The position numbers were made by a program, and so were the translations under genes. 64,000 bases of DNA from Dermanyssus gallinae (taxonomy: Eukaryota > Arthropoda > Arachnida > Mesostigmata > Dermanyssidae): assembly GCA_003439945.1 (NCBI GenBank), contig QVRM01003928.1, positions 1-64,000 on the forward strand, read 5' to 3'. Below are positions 41,415-53,987 of this stretch, piece by piece. Every line of letters starts with the position of its first letter. Position 1 is the first letter of the stretch. The notes below the pieces were generated by a model. The model made no database searches. It had not been told where the DNA came from and was given only the letters and a program-made list of their open reading frames with translations.

Positions 41415-41690
41415 AACTTTGGCATACTTTTTTACGACATTTTGACACATTGCGTGGTCCATTTCGGCGATAACTTCGCGAATACGGCGTTTCAGCTTAG
41501 GGATTGATTCAAGGGAATCCCTGTGAACGCGGTTCTTCGCAAACCTATATAAAAAAGGTTCAAATCCGGAGATCTTGCCGGCCAGTCAATGTCTCATTTT
41601 GAGGAGATGAGGCTGCGTAGAGATTTTGTGCGGAGCAGCTCGATCGTTGTGTCCGCTGCGTGACTTCACAGATTCTACCACTTTTTTTAT
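41415..41690 (-). pseudogene. Mariner transposase remnant, copy 2
   Basis: Same fragment as at 6972-7250 but with the third catalytic box intact as ARSPDLN. Shorter C terminus: similarity starts at ctttggcatac. Confidence 0.7.
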
Positions 41691-41699
41691 AAAAAAAAT

Positions 41700-42850
41700 A
41701 TTAAATTAAATTCTACTGCCCCCGAACATATCTCATCGCAGGTTCTCCGCAGGGCTGCGGACGCACTTGCATCAGAACAAAATGTGTACCCCAATGTCGT
41801 AAAGATATACCGTGTGGTTCTATTGTTCAAACGCGGGAATCGCCTGTGCCAAAACAACAACAGATCTGTCAGCATTCCCGCGCAAATATCGAAGGTCTTT
41901 AAAGATGCACTTTCGAACAGTTTAGAGATTTTATCGAAAGACATAACTCCTTATATAATGGGCAGTTTGGGACTCGACCCAAGATGCCGAGTATGGTGCC
42001 TGCAAAGGATTTTGTCGAAGAGATACGGATGCAGATTCAGTACGCTCATTCAACTCCAAATTGTCCAAATTGGACACTACCTCTCTTATCATCGAAAAAA
42101 ATATCAATCCGAATGACTCAGTGAAGCATTAGTGACCCGTTCATCTATCAAACATTGTTTTTAAAAAATACATCTTTAGTGTTTCGAAAAATGCTAAACT
42201 AACTTTATTTGCTGACGATATAATGGCTTTATTTGTGAGCGAGTTCCTTAACCAAGAGGCCAAACGACCATAAACCCTGAAGTTTTTGCCTGCGACGGTC
42301 GCACACTTGGTATGCTAGTTGACAAGAAGTTCCTGGGTATCGCTAAACATTTTATGTTGCAGGCGGATACGAAACATGTCAGCAAAAGAAATGTCAATGG
42401 CGTAGCCGCCATCTGTCGCAATTGCAAAATCCTTCCCCGCCAATGCCTCACGGCAATGTGCCGCGCGTATGTACGGCCTTACTCATGCGTGCCATATCGC
42501 TCTGCTTCATCTGAGGACGCTTGGTCTCGTCTTGGGTGTGTCACTAATACCAGAACAATATAAAGGACTCTTGATTCTCCCGTTACCATACTTAATTAAA
42601 TTAACGATAGTTGTCGTTACGGAACAAACCCTATTAGTAGTTTCGTTTTCATGGTTACAAAATAAAAGGCAAGGGAAGAAGTTTGAGCCCCCTTTGGCTC
42701 AGGGTAACAAGGCCCAAGCTCTCGACTCGTCCAAACACACATACGAGTATAATCTAAAAAGTACACAAACCCTAGATAGTTAGATATTTTATGATCTTTT
42801 ATGAAGAATAAAACATTATTTGCAACTTATTAGCAAGCATACAAACTATA
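41700..42850 (+). mobile_element. Decayed CR1/Jockey-like LINE, copy 2
   Basis: Reads LFKRGNRLCQNNNRSVSI, SKVFKDALSNSLEIL, then ADDIMALFVSEFLNQEAK (active-site box) and the thumb-like RNVNGVAAICRNCKILPRQ, in different frames. It ends before a TA tract at 42847-42871. Confidence 0.65.
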
Positions 42851-43610
42851 TATATATATATATATATATATTGCAATAAACGGTTTATCACTGGGTCCTG
42901 CAACTCCCATTAAGTTGCACGGACACCGTCACGTCTATTATAGATCTACGCAGCATTCCCCTACACATTATTAGCGACGGGAGATCTTTGCAGTATTGAG
43001 CTTGCTCGTCTCCGCTATAATGTATATCTTATTAGCTTAGGCCCTTGTGAGATAAAATTTACTATTTTCTTTTTGGTTTTTTATAATTAGACCTATTAAC
43101 ACTATGACAATAGAAAGACGGAACAGTACAGACCGGCTATTTCGGGTAATATTGCCTCTTTTTACTTCTGCATGTTTTGTCACAACAACGGGATCATAGC
43201 GAGCTAGAACTAACTCATAATAGATGCAGCTGTAGCCTGGAAAACCGCGAGATTACAGTAAAAACAAAGATGTGCTAAGTCGCTTGTTCCTGGCAAACTT
43301 GAGCTCTATCTATTTCAAAACTGCCAGCACTGTTGTTTTTTGTTAGCATTTTTTTGCAACATTAACAGTTATTAACAAACATTTAAATAGAAACGGGCCA
43401 CTGATGCTTCGTTGAGTCACTCTGATTGATATTTTTTTATATAAGACAGATATTGTCAAATTAGGACCACCTGATGTATATCCTTACAATGGTGTTGAGC
43501 TCTTGCCAATCTGCCTAGACATTTTGGCAGCTAATGGCATATGAAGCCCTTACAGTAAAGAATAGCCTTCGCAGTAAAAGTTAAAAACTGCCTTAAGTCT
43601 TCTCTCACTG

Positions 43611-44330
43611 TTAAGACGCTCTTACTTTTGTCCAGACTACGGGAATTCTACAGTACTTTGCTTCAAACACTGTTACACCTACGTTATTTTGGTAGTTTCG
43701 TCTTTGCCCAGTAACGACGCGAGGTTGGTCGTCTAGACTAGCTAGAGACGGGACTAGGATGCAGGAGGCAGCATGGTATCTACCGCAAGGTAGTTTAGAA
43801 CGTTGACACACACAAAAGTCCGAGGGATCATGGAACCCGGATGTCGCGCACAGCACGTGGTGGAAGCCATGCACGGCGAACCTAGTCACCACATGGCGGT
43901 TAGATCGGCTCGGCCCTTTCCGTGCCTGGTTTTGCATCGCTCCTGTGCTAAAGAAATCCGCATCAATTTTTGCAAAGTTGCACTCCCACGTTTTGAGGAC
44001 GTTGACGTAGTTGGAAGATGAGGGCAAGTCGAAACGTCGTCTTCTTAGCTCCTTGACGAATAAGGGTGTGTCCGTGAGGAGATAGACAAGTCGATTGCGG
44101 GCTGAACGATGGAGGCCCAGGACTCGCTTGAGGTAAGCTGCCTTCAGACTATGTAAGGAAGTGTTTAATTATACTGTTTTAACAGTGTATTCAGGATCGA
44201 AAGGCACACGAGGTGGTCTCTCCGTTTCCACGAGCATCATGGATCGCTGCCTTTGCACCGGAGCTAGGTCACAGGTAGTAGCCCTATTGTGAGCCATATT
44301 TTTGTTGTTGTTAAGGAGGTAAGTCGAGCT
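43611..44330 (-). mobile_element. LINE C-terminal remnant with His/Cys-rich domain, unit 1
   Basis: Minus strand from about 44330: RPPRVPFDPEYTVKTV, then SLKAAYLKRVLGLHRSARNR, LVYLLTDTPLFVKELRRRF, then in the long frame 44027-43611 RSNRHVVTRFAVHGFHHVLC, DPSDFCVCQRSKLPCGRYHA, ASC. Same family as 23938-25080. The Cys-x-Cys and PC..YHA..C spacing is kept. Probably the tail of ORF2 of a non-LTR element. Confidence 0.6.
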
Positions 44331-44748
44331 CCATAAAAGATCAATAGACAGAAGGGAAATTATGGCCTAAATGATATCGTGAAAAAGCACTTAGGATTTT
44401 TGGTTTGGCTACGTGCAAAGGATCAGGGAGGCACATTCCAGACGGGTCTGCAAGCTTCGACTAGCCGCCATTTGCCTTGAGAAAAATGCATGTCTCCTTC
44501 TTTATAAATACTCTATTTGTATTCTATCTGAATAATTTATATATAGAAGTATATTCTACTCTTTTAATCTACACACGAGGCTCATTGGTCTGAGTCCGTT
44601 TCCAATGACCTCTTAAAGCGTATCGCGGGCGGCTACTATCTGCGACACCGGATATGTCAGAATTCTATTCCACTCGTTGCACCATGCCCTGAAATCCGAG
44701 ATGATCCTGTTGGTTTAGAAACGAAGGTAATTTAACTGAACATATTTG

Positions 44749-45024
44749 AACTTTGGCATACTTTTTTACGACATTTTGACACATTGCGTGGTCCATTTCG
44801 GCGATAACTTCGCGAATACGGCGTTTCAGCTTAGGGATTGATTCAAGGGAATCCCTGTGAACGCGGTTCTTCGCAAACCTATATAAAAAAGGTTCAAATC
44901 CGGAGATCTTGCCGGCCAGTCAATGTCTCATTTTGAGGAGATGAGGCTGCGTAGAGATTTTGTGCGGAGCAGCTCGATCGTTGTGTCCGCTGCGTGACTT
45001 CACAGATTCTACCACTTTTTTTAT
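44749..45024 (-). pseudogene. Mariner transposase remnant, copy 3
   Basis: Tandem-unit counterpart of 41415-41690, ARSPDLN box present. Confidence 0.7.
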
Positions 45025-45033
45025 AAAAAAAAT

Positions 45034-46184
45034 ATTAAATTAAATTCTACTGCCCCCGAACATATCTCATCGCAGGTTCTCCGCAGGGCTGCGGACGCAC
45101 TTGCATCAGAACAAAATGTGTACCCCAATGTCGTAAAGATATACCGTGTGGTTCTATTGTTCAAACGCGGGAATCGCCTGTGCCAAAACAACAACAGATC
45201 TGTCAGCATTCCCGCGCAAATATCGAAGGTCTTTAAAAATGCACTTTCGAACAGTTTAGAGATTTTATCGAAAGACATAACTCCTTATATAATGGGCAGT
45301 TTGGGACTCGACCCAAGATGCCGAGTATGGTGCCTGCAAAGGATTTTGTCGAAGAGATACGGATGCAGATTCAGTACGCTCATTCAACTCCAAATTGTCC
45401 AAATTGGACACTACCTCTCTTATCATCGAAAAAAATATCAATCCGAATGACTCAGTGAAGCATTAGTGACCCGTTCATCTATCAAACATTGTTTTTAAAA
45501 AATACATCTTTAGTGTTTCGAAAAATGCTAAACTAACTTTATTTGCTGACGATATAATGGCTTTATTTGTGAGCGAGTTCCTTAACCAAGAGGCCAAACG
45601 ACCATAAACCCTGAAGTTTTTGCCTGCGACGGTCGCACACTTGGTATGCTAGTTGACAAGAAGTTCCTGGGTATCGTTAAACATTTTATGTTGCAGGCGG
45701 ATACGAAACATGTCAGCAAAATAAATGTCAATGGCGTAGCCGCCATCTGTCGCAATTGCAAAATCCTTCCCCGCCAATGCCTCACGGCAATGTGCCGCGC
45801 GTATGTACGGCCTTACTCATGCGTGCCATATCGCTCTGCTTCATCTGAGGACGCTTGGTCTCGTCTTGGGTGTATCACTAATACCAGAACAATATAAAGG
45901 GCTCTTGATTCTCCCGTTATCATACTTAATTAAATTAACGATAGTTGTCGTTACGGAACAAACCCTATTAGTAGTTTCGTTTTCATGGTTACAAAATAAA
46001 AGGCAAGGGAAGAAGTTTGAGCCCCCTTCGGCTCAGGGTAACAAGGCCCAAGCTCTCGACTCGTCCAAACACACATACGAGTATAATCTAAAAAGTACAC
46101 AAACCCTAGATAGTTAGATATTTTATGATCTTTTATGAAGAATAAAACATTATTTGCAACTTATTAGCAAGCATACAAACTATA
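45034..46184 (+). mobile_element. Decayed CR1/Jockey-like LINE, copy 3
   Basis: Counterpart of 41700-42850 with the same frames; one visible replacement is SKVFKNALSN for SKVFKDALSN. Confidence 0.65.
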
Positions 46185-46959
46185 TATATATATATATATA
46201 TATATATTGCAATAAACGGTTTATCACTGGGTCCTGCAACTCCCATTAAGTTGCACGGACACCGTCACGTCTATTATAGATCTACGCAGCATTCCCCTAC
46301 ACATTATTAGCGACGGGAGATCTTTGCAGTATTGAGCTTGCTCGTCTCCGCTATAATGTATATCTTATTAGCTTAGGCCCTTGTGAGATAAAATTTACTA
46401 TTTTCTTTTTGGTTTTTTATAATTAGACCTATTAACACTATGACAATAGAAAGACGGAACAGTACAGACCGGCTATTTCGGGTAATATTGCCTCTTTTTA
46501 CTTCTGCATGTTTTGTCACAACAACGGGATCATAGCGAGCTAGAACTAACTCATAATAGATGCAGCTGTAGCCTGGAAAACCGCGAGGTTACAGTAAAAA
46601 CAAAGGTTTTTCACCGAGATGTGCTAAGTCGCTTGTTCCTGGCAAACTTGAGCTCTATCTGTTTCAAAACTGCCAGCACTGTTGTTTTTTGTTAGGATTT
46701 TTTTGCAACATTAAAAGTCATTAACAAACATTTAAATAGAAACGGGCCACTGATGCTTCGTTGAGTCACTCTGATTGATATTTTTTTATATAAGACAGAT
46801 ATTGTCAAATTAGGACCACCTGATGTATATCCTTACAATGGTGTTGAGCTCTTGCCAATCTGCCTAGACATTTTGGCAGCTAATGGCATATGAAGCCCTT
46901 ACAGTAAAGAATAGCCTTCGCAGTAAAAGTTGAAAACTGCCTTAAGTCTTCTCTCACTG

Positions 46960-47680
46960 TTAAGACGCTCTTACTTTTGTCCAGACTACGGGAATTCTAC
47001 AGTACTTTGCTTCAAACACTGTTACACCTACGTTATTTTGGTAGTTTTGTCTTTGCCCAGTAACGACGCGAGGTTGGTCGTCTAGACTAGCTAGAGACGG
47101 GACTAGGGTGCAGGAGGCAGCATGGTATCTACCGCAAGGTAGTTTAGAACGTTGACACACACAAGAGTCCGAGGGATCATGGAACCCGGATGTCGCGCAC
47201 AGCACGTGGTGGAAGCCATGCACGGCGAACCTAGTCACCACATGGCGGTTAGATCGGCTCGGCCCTTTCCATGCCTGGTTTTGCATCGCTCCTGTGCTAA
47301 AGAAATTCGCATCAATTTTTGCAAAGTTGCACTCCCACGTTTTGAGGACGTTGACGTAGTTGGAAGATGAGGGCAAGTCGAAACGTCGTCTTCTTAGCTC
47401 CTTGACGAATAAGGGTGTGTCCGTGAGGAGATAGACAAGTCGATTGCGGGCTGAACGATGGAGGCCCAGGACTCGCTTGAGGTAAGCTGCATTCAGACTA
47501 TGTAAGGAAGTGTTTAATTATACTGTTTTAACAGTGTATTCAGGATCGAAAGGCACACGAGGTGGTCTCTCCGTTTCTACGAGCATTATGGATCGCTGCC
47601 TTTGCACCGGAGCTAGGTCACAGGTAGTAGCCCTATTGTGAGCCATATTTTTGTTGTTGTTAAGGAGGTAAGTCGAGCTC
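46960..47680 (-). mobile_element. LINE C-terminal remnant with His/Cys-rich domain, unit 2
   Basis: Counterpart of 43611-44330. It reads SDSCVCQRSKLPC where unit 1 reads SDFCVCQRSKLPC; the Ser form agrees with DESCICKYC at 24 kb, so unit 2 is closer to the ancestral state. Confidence 0.6.
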
Positions 47681-47722
47681 CATAAAAGATCAATAGACAG
47701 AAGAGAAATTATGGCCTAAATG

Positions 47723-48535
47723 CAACCTTGTCGACAAGACGTCCCGGACGTTGGTCCGGCAACGAGTCCGTAGCAAAGACGCCAATCGCTTTTCGAGTAC
47801 TTCGACATTTTTCGTTTCAAATGCCGACCGCGAATGTGTTCATTGTAGTCCGTCGATTGCAGGCCCGGGAGCTAACACCAAACAACAGTGAACTGCTTTT
47901 AGCACCCCAAAATCGCTGGACGTCGCTTGCAATGTCAGCTGAATGAATGAGCGTACTTTTAGAACAAAACGAAAACGATTTGCAAATGCTGTCTGCACCT
48001 GGTGGACGTCTTGGGAACATTGATTCCACCTTGTGTTGATATTACACGTTTTTTTTGTACCAAATATGTTGACGTCGTTACTTTAGGTATTGGAGATACC
48101 TACATGACCTGCAAGAAGAACGCAGTAGCGTAACGCTGTTCGACAAATGTCTTCTTGTCTGCCACAGCATGACACGCAATGTAGCCATATCGCCATAACG
48201 GACATTCTGTAGTTCCTCCCCCTCAGCATACAGCAATAATACAGATGTCAAATGTTGACAGATTGGAGATCGGCCACATATCAGAGGTGCACACGCTCAC
48301 ACGCTACACACACACACACGTGCATCGACAGTATCTGAGATATAATAAATATCGACATCATCTCGAAAGGTTACGGATCCGGACGAATACATTCTTGATT
48401 ACGTGGCTGTGGCAGAGCAACACCGCATTATGCTTTCGGCACGATGGCGCTTTGTCTGCGCCGCACATCGATGCGAACCCGAAAGAAAAATAAAGCAACT
48501 TAGATAAAACACGTGTCCGTGTTCCGACAGCGGTA
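47723..48535. other. Spacer, no recognised gene
   Basis: A 72-codon frame at 47728 looks moderately protein-like (VFIVVRRLQARELTPNNSEL) but has no known match. A short CA repeat at about 48306-48321. Confidence 0.3.
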
Positions 48536-48640
48536 CCAACAACAACAACAACAACAACAGCAACAACAACATCATAAGCAGCAGTAGCAACAACAACAAC
48601 AACAATAACAGCAATAGCAACAACATCAATAACAACGACG
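48536..48640. repeat. CAA/CAG-rich trinucleotide array
   Basis: Imperfect (caa)n with interspersed cag and cat over about 100 bp. The Leu- and Val-rich minus-strand frames across it are repeat artefacts. Confidence 0.8.
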
Positions 48641-49154
48641 ATTCCGACCACCGCTGCCGGTTCAGTCTTTGTTGGTTAAGCGGTTCGGCCGCCTTTGGTT
48701 GATTCGCTGGATTGTCCGGCAAGGATCGTGTCGGACGCGCGTAAACACTGGCTTTCCTGCTTACTTTTAATTGCCAAGTGTTCAGGCCAAGAAAAAATCG
48801 CGAAACTGAGATTCGAAGCGAAGAATGAAAGACACACGAATAGTAAGTAGTAAGCTGTTGCGAATGATGGCAGTGGTGGCGGCAGCGGCGATGCTCGCGA
48901 CGAGAGTCGAAAGATTCTCGACTGGCCGAGAATAACTAACGTCTCAGTTCAATCGTTAAATGGCTGGCGGTCGTCGAATTGTGCCGCGTTCTAATGAAAC
49001 AAGAGTTATTCTTCTTCGAACCCATCGACGGGTGTAGCGGCGAGTGCAATAGCGCGGTGCAGACACCGGCCGTACGAAATGAAAACCACTTTGTCAAAAG
49101 GAACGAAAAAAACGAACAGATGAACCATCTGTGTACAGATACGGGAGAAACAAA

Positions 49155-49192
<38 letters not shown>

Positions 49193-49318
49193 CGCTGTGA
49201 TATCTTCACTTCACCGCGCCAGCACTGGCGATTCGTTCGTTCGGTACATGCCTCCGCACGACTGACTGTAGCAATCTGCTTTACGGTGCGCGTTGTTTTT
49301 TTTTTCACCTTATATATA

Positions 49319-49359
<41 letters not shown>

Positions 49360-49559
49360 TAAGATTAGCTAACGCTGAGCGTGAGGCTGTATGTGACTTT
49401 TGCTTTCACACCTATATATTTATATAGATATTACCAAACGAGATAATCGTAATGAGTGCACTAAAACAGACCGTAACCATGTATTGAGATGTACAAGCTA
49501 AAAAACACATTGACAGCTTACTTGAGTATCCTTTTTGTCCGCTGACTTCGTCGAGATCG
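48641..49559. other. Spacer with two (TA)n tracts
   Basis: TA tracts at 49161-49191 and 49311-49351, the second followed by a short TG run. A GC-richer zone at 48720-49130 contains no recognised protein. Confidence 0.4.
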
Positions 49560-49930
49560 CTGCTGTGAAGCCCGCCAGGTAGGGAGCCAAGGAAGACCAC
49601 CACAAAAAGGCCGGTCTTAAAAAATCTGGCGTCAAACAAAGCCAGCTGAAGTTCGTCTTCGACTGCGCCCACCCGGTCGACGATGGCCATGATGAAGGTC
49701 CTTGACTTCGAAACCTATGTGAGCAACAGCATCAAATTCAATGGTTAGACAAACAACATTGGCAAGGGCGTCACGGTGTCAAATGAAAAGAACAAGGTCC
49801 TCGTCATCTCCAACATACCCTTCTCAAAGAGGTACCTGAAGTACTTGACGAAAATATACCTGAAGTAATGCAAAGTGCATTCTCGTCACAAAGAGTGCCA
49901 ATGTCACCGCAAAAAAAAACAACTGTAATT
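49560..49930 (+). pseudogene. RpL22: Processed pseudogene of ribosomal protein eL22
   Basis: The plus strand reads, across frameshifts, AAVKPAR (stop), KSGVKQSQLKFVFDCAHPVD, then [34 protein letters not shown] and [19 protein letters not shown], matching the body of eukaryotic eL22, a 60S subunit protein. An early in-frame stop, a one-base insertion after gatggc, a damaged Lys codon in NGKTNN and loss of the C-terminal third show it is dead. No introns are visible and an A run lies at about 49908-49917, so retroposition is likely. Confidence 0.85.
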
Positions 49931-51036
49931 TAGTGTAGATCGGCATTGCCAAGGGGAAACGCTTAAGAAGAGGTGTGTATTTCTGTTTTCTAAAATTTAA
50001 GTCGGAACGGAATTAGACGAGCCTTTGTAACTAAAGGTTACAGACTTATATCAAATTAAACAACGACACGCACAGTTTCTTGAATAAATATAACATATAC
50101 GTTGTCCCCTTGCCGCACGACAACTCACCAAAAATGAATCCTTGACGAAAGGACTTAAAGGCATCACTTAGACCACAGGATACCACAGGAAACGTGAAAT
50201 AAGCGGGACGGTACCTGAATATTTTGTAATCTGTTTCATTAAGAAAAAACACTGAAATTACGTATAGAGAAGAACGTCGAAACAAGCAGATAGAACATTA
50301 ATAAGAATTTATTTTACTACGGAAGACAACGAATATATGAGTATACGTATATGTACGAGCCACTACTGCATCGATCACCTAATATGTTAAACTAAGTATA
50401 CATATATCATTCGTTTTGCTGTCTTTCGATATTATAATGTCAATATAATGAGGCTAATATTGGTACAAATCAACAATAATTAGTTCTGTGTAGTAACTAG
50501 TGGTAAACGCACTACGGCATTTTAACATGGTTTAACATGCGGTCGGAAAGTACTTCCAGAACGCTCGCCCGGAGAAAACCTTACACGTAGAGCAAAAACA
50601 GGTGCAACATTGGTCCAGGGAAGTTCGTTTTCGCGTGATCATCTTTGCTGTGTAGAAGATATTAGACAAATATTGTGTCTAACGCAAATCCGTGGCACAT
50701 GGAAAATACGCTTCGACGATCATTCCAACGCAATATGATATAATTAAAACTACAAAATGTGTTTTAATGAGTGCCACTTGCAGCGTCATAACAAATATAC
50801 ATTCTTTTTATTTATATTAGCACCAAGCGCTCCATATTAGAACCACAAATGGATTTTTATTGATTTACCGTCTCGAAACGTTTGCTAATATATCCAGGTA
50901 GATTATTGTACTAGACGTTATTTAAATAATCTGGTTGCAAAGTCACTCTCTTCAAGACTTGAATTTATTATTGTTTGTGAACATTTTTTGAATAGGTCGG
51001 TCGAACATGGCATTGGCTTTTTATAATTTGTTTTTG
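49931..51036. other. AT-rich spacer, no gene recognised
   Basis: Nothing assigned. Confidence 0.25.
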
Positions 51037-51260
51037 TTTCAACTTAATGGGGGTTGGATGGTAATGCACCATCTCTTTTCATTGAGACATCTGTGCTCCC
51101 CGTTTTTTTTCCGATCATGGTTGATTTGTAGATCACTCCGGCATTTACCTTGTTTAAATTGGAAACCATGAAAACCAATTTATGAGTGGCCGGTCTGTGT
51201 CTCGAACCCAGGCCTCCCGAATGCAAGGCAAAGGTTTTTTTCCACTAAGCCATCTTGCTC
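51037..51260 (-). mobile_element. tRNA-derived SINE, copy 2
   Basis: About 90 percent identical by eye to copy 1 at 40006-40240. Box B is present on the minus strand (gggttcgagac) and box A is partly damaged (tggcttagtgg followed by an A run). The 3' tail lies at the left edge. Confidence 0.85.
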
Positions 51261-51890
51261 GGTATAGCGATATTGACAATTCTCAAAAGAAGAATGATAT
51301 TCTGTATTTTTTTGTTGGTAGTGGTTATTTTAGCCACATTGCCAATGCGTTTCTTGTAAGTATGTCAATAACGCTTATTTGAGATTTCTACACTGATCTT
51401 TAGTCAATGCGCAAACTTAAGAAATATGTAGATCCCTACATATAGACGTGTATCTTCGACAAACCATTAAGAGAAAAACAGATGAAGAAGAAGAAAAAAA
51501 ACAGATAAACGTATCTTTATCAGGCTTGTGTAGTGCCTCGTTAGAGTTTGAGACCCTTTACAAAACCAATGACGACTAATCAAGTCAGACTAGGCTGTCA
51601 CTGTTTTGTACATTCTTCGTCATCGTTGCCTGCATTGCGCTTCATGATGGCGTTCAGTTGACGACGGCGACCGCAGCGATGATAATAATAATAAGGGCGA
51701 TAACAACAGTTAGATGGATGAAATAATCACAGCGCACGTGTGATTTGTTACTACTGGTGGCGCCATTTCTGCTCGCACAGATTGCGGCTGTGACTAAGCT
51801 AGCGATTCTGCTGAACGTGTTCGACTGCGCACGTCTAAAGCCGAACTCAATAACGCGAGACGCTAAACAGCAGAAGTTGCAGCAGCGCCG
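51261..51890. other. Spacer, no gene recognised
   Basis: Nothing assigned. Confidence 0.25.
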
Positions 51891-52115
51891 GCGACAACAA
51901 CAACAATATCAGCAGCAGCAACAACAACGACAACAATATCAGCAGCAGCAACAACAACGACAACAATATCAGCAGCAGCAACGACCATATCAGCAGCAAC
52001 AACAGCAACAACAACAACGACAATGATAACGACAACAACAACAACAAAACAATAACAAAAACAACAAAAACAGCAACAACAACAACCACAACAACAACAA
52101 CAGCAACAACAACAT
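51891..52115. repeat. CAA/CAG array with 30-bp higher-order unit
   Basis: caacaatatcagcagcagca recurs at 30-bp intervals three times (about 51899-51988), embedded in a longer CAA/CAG tract to about 52113. A 93-codon frame from 51745 reads into it as a Gln-rich tail (QQYQQQQQQR repeats). A polyglutamine exon is possible but unsupported by splice or domain evidence. Confidence 0.75.
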
Positions 52116-53120
52116 AGAGGGATGCGTCAATGACAGTGCCTCGACTCAGAAGCGTAGCGTGACAGTAGTGTAGCTCTGTGTAGCTGCGTAGCCGCTACAA
52201 CGCCGGATGGCGTCAATCGGGCAACTTGCAAACTTGCGGTGACCCTCAGCGGGGGAGCCGAGAGAACTAACCGGGATCAGCCACGTCGATTTGTGCGTAG
52301 CTTTCCAATAAAAATTCAAATCAGCTTCACGCCAATAAGAAGCTGACCGAAAAGAAGACGACGACGACGACGTCTCGAACGAAAATAGCGGCGAGAATCA
52401 TCCGGAACAACGACGGGGTGCAACCGTAGGCCAACATGAAGATATAATCTATTTGCAAGAGAACGAGAAAAAAAAAACAAGCAACAGAGAGAGATGAGAG
52501 GCTGAGGCCGGTTGAAAGTGAAAGAACGCAACTCTGGCTCCGTTACCCCCCGCAAATGCGCAGTCTCCTAGCGCTTCTACCACTGCGGTGCCATTGATCC
52601 GGCCTATGGAATCGATGCCATCATTATCAGCATCGTTTATCCTTAGAATACATTCTCCTCAATGTTTCCTTCTTTCCATTTGTGTCAACACCCCCCCCCC
52701 TCCCCCCAACACCCGCCCCAGCACCACCATCCCTTCCACCCCGCTTGAGAGGTCTAGCTTTCTCTTAACATGATATCTATCTTTTGTTTTCTCATACCTG
52801 CTCATCTCTCTCTCAAAACAACCTTTCTATCTAACTCTCTCTCTCCCTCTCTAGTTCTTTCGCTCTTTCTCGAGTTCGCCTGCTATCTATCTCGCCCTGT
52901 CTCTGCTTCTTTCTCTAACTATTCGTGTCACAGTTTGCTGACAATCATGCGAAGCATGTTAGCCAAGGTGTTTGTTTGTCGACGATCGTAGTGACAGTGG
53001 CAGAGCTAATGGTGGTGGTGGTGGTGGTGGTAGTGATTGTGGTCACGCTGAAGATACCAGCGGGGGGGGGTGATAATAATAATAATAATAATAATAATAA
53101 TGGTCGTGGGCGATGCGTAA
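52116..53120. other. Low-complexity spacer
   Basis: Contains C-rich (52689-52706), TC-rich (about 52800-52920), GGT (53010-53032) and TAA (53072-53101) simple repeats. No gene recognised. Confidence 0.5.
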
Positions 53121-53399
53121 ATGGATGAACCAACCGCCGCTGACGAGCGAGCGTCTGAATGCGAAACGGTGAGCCCGTCGAACGGCCCGCCGAAAGGCCG
53201 CCAACACATCGATCTCGCCGCCTGGCCGCCGGCGATGGCTGCGTCGTCAGTGTCGAGGGGTAATCGTTTAAAATTTGCCGCCGCCGCCGCTTCCACTACA
53301 GCCGCTACCGCTATCGCTGTGTCAAGTGAAGTGCCGCCTGCCACAACGACCACAACACTGCGGTACTGCACAAGTGCCACGCCGAACATCAAGCTTTAG
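53121..53399 (+). CDS. Hypothetical Ala/Thr-rich open frame
   Basis: ATG at 53121, 92 codons, GC-rich compared with its surroundings, low-complexity Ala/Thr tail (AAAAASTTAATAIAV). Could be a first exon of a host gene or chance. No domain seen. Confidence 0.2.
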   Translation: MDEPTAADERASECETVSPSNGPPKGRQHIDLAAWPPAMAASSVSRGNRLKFAAAAASTTAATAIAVSSEVPPATTTTTLRYCTSATPNIKL

Positions 53400-53869
53400 A
53401 GATGGATGAGTGCGTTCGGTTCGCAGACTCATAGCACGTGCGCGCCCACACACCTAGACACCCGGACGCACGTCCATGAACAGACAGACAGACGGACTCG
53501 CACACCCACGAGAACAAACTCATCGAGTCGTTTTGCACACCGGCTCGCCTGCAAGATCCACCACTTCATATGCCCTTCAATCCATCACTGGGGCTAACAC
53601 AAAACGAGCCGAACGCTCGTTGTGACCCAGTGCCGGAACCATTGTCAGTAGCTCTACTGATTATTATTATTTAATATATTTTTTTTTCAGGGTGCCCACA
53701 AGAAAGAATTTTAAGACTCATGTTAGCATTTTGGAGTGAACAATTGTCTCCACATAAACGTGTACTCACAGGTTCTCTAACCCAGGATTAGCCCAGTTCA
53801 ACAATGTGCCCCGAACAGATGCTGCGTTTCCTCGTTGAAACTGATTATTATTAATATTATTATTATTAT

Positions 53870-53906
<37 letters not shown>

Positions 53907-53987
53907 GGGATACTTTATTGTATCTCCGAACGGTTGGCCATTGCCGTTACTAGGTCGACTATGAGCGGGATATGCTTGAGCACAGTG
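53400..53987. other. Spacer with (ATT)n/(ACT)n arrays
   Basis: Trinucleotide arrays ATT then ACT at about 53847-53906. No gene recognised. Confidence 0.5.

Larger units (their letters stand above)
41043..44376. repeat. 3.3-kb tandem duplication, unit 1
   Basis: Begins tcgtgaaaaagcactt and is followed head-to-tail by an almost identical unit (44377-47722); offset 3334 bp. By eye only a few dozen single-base differences and one indel of about 13 bp: unit 1 lacks gtttttcaccgag after position 43270, which the older copy at 8830 has, so unit 1 suffered a deletion. The unit contains mariner, LINE and LINE C-terminal remnants. Confidence 0.92.
44377..47722. repeat. 3.3-kb tandem duplication, unit 2
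   Basis: Second unit, ending attatggcctaaatg at 47722, after which unrelated sequence starts. It keeps the gtttttcaccgag segment missing from unit 1. Confidence 0.92.

Noticed and set aside
48358..48722. Hydrophobic Val/Leu-rich minus-strand proteins (membrane-like)
   Set aside because: They come from a CAA/CAG trinucleotide repeat on the other strand, with no conserved sequence around it.
51745..52026. Polyglutamine transcription-factor exon
   Set aside because: No domain or splice evidence; the Gln run is the CAG/CAA array.
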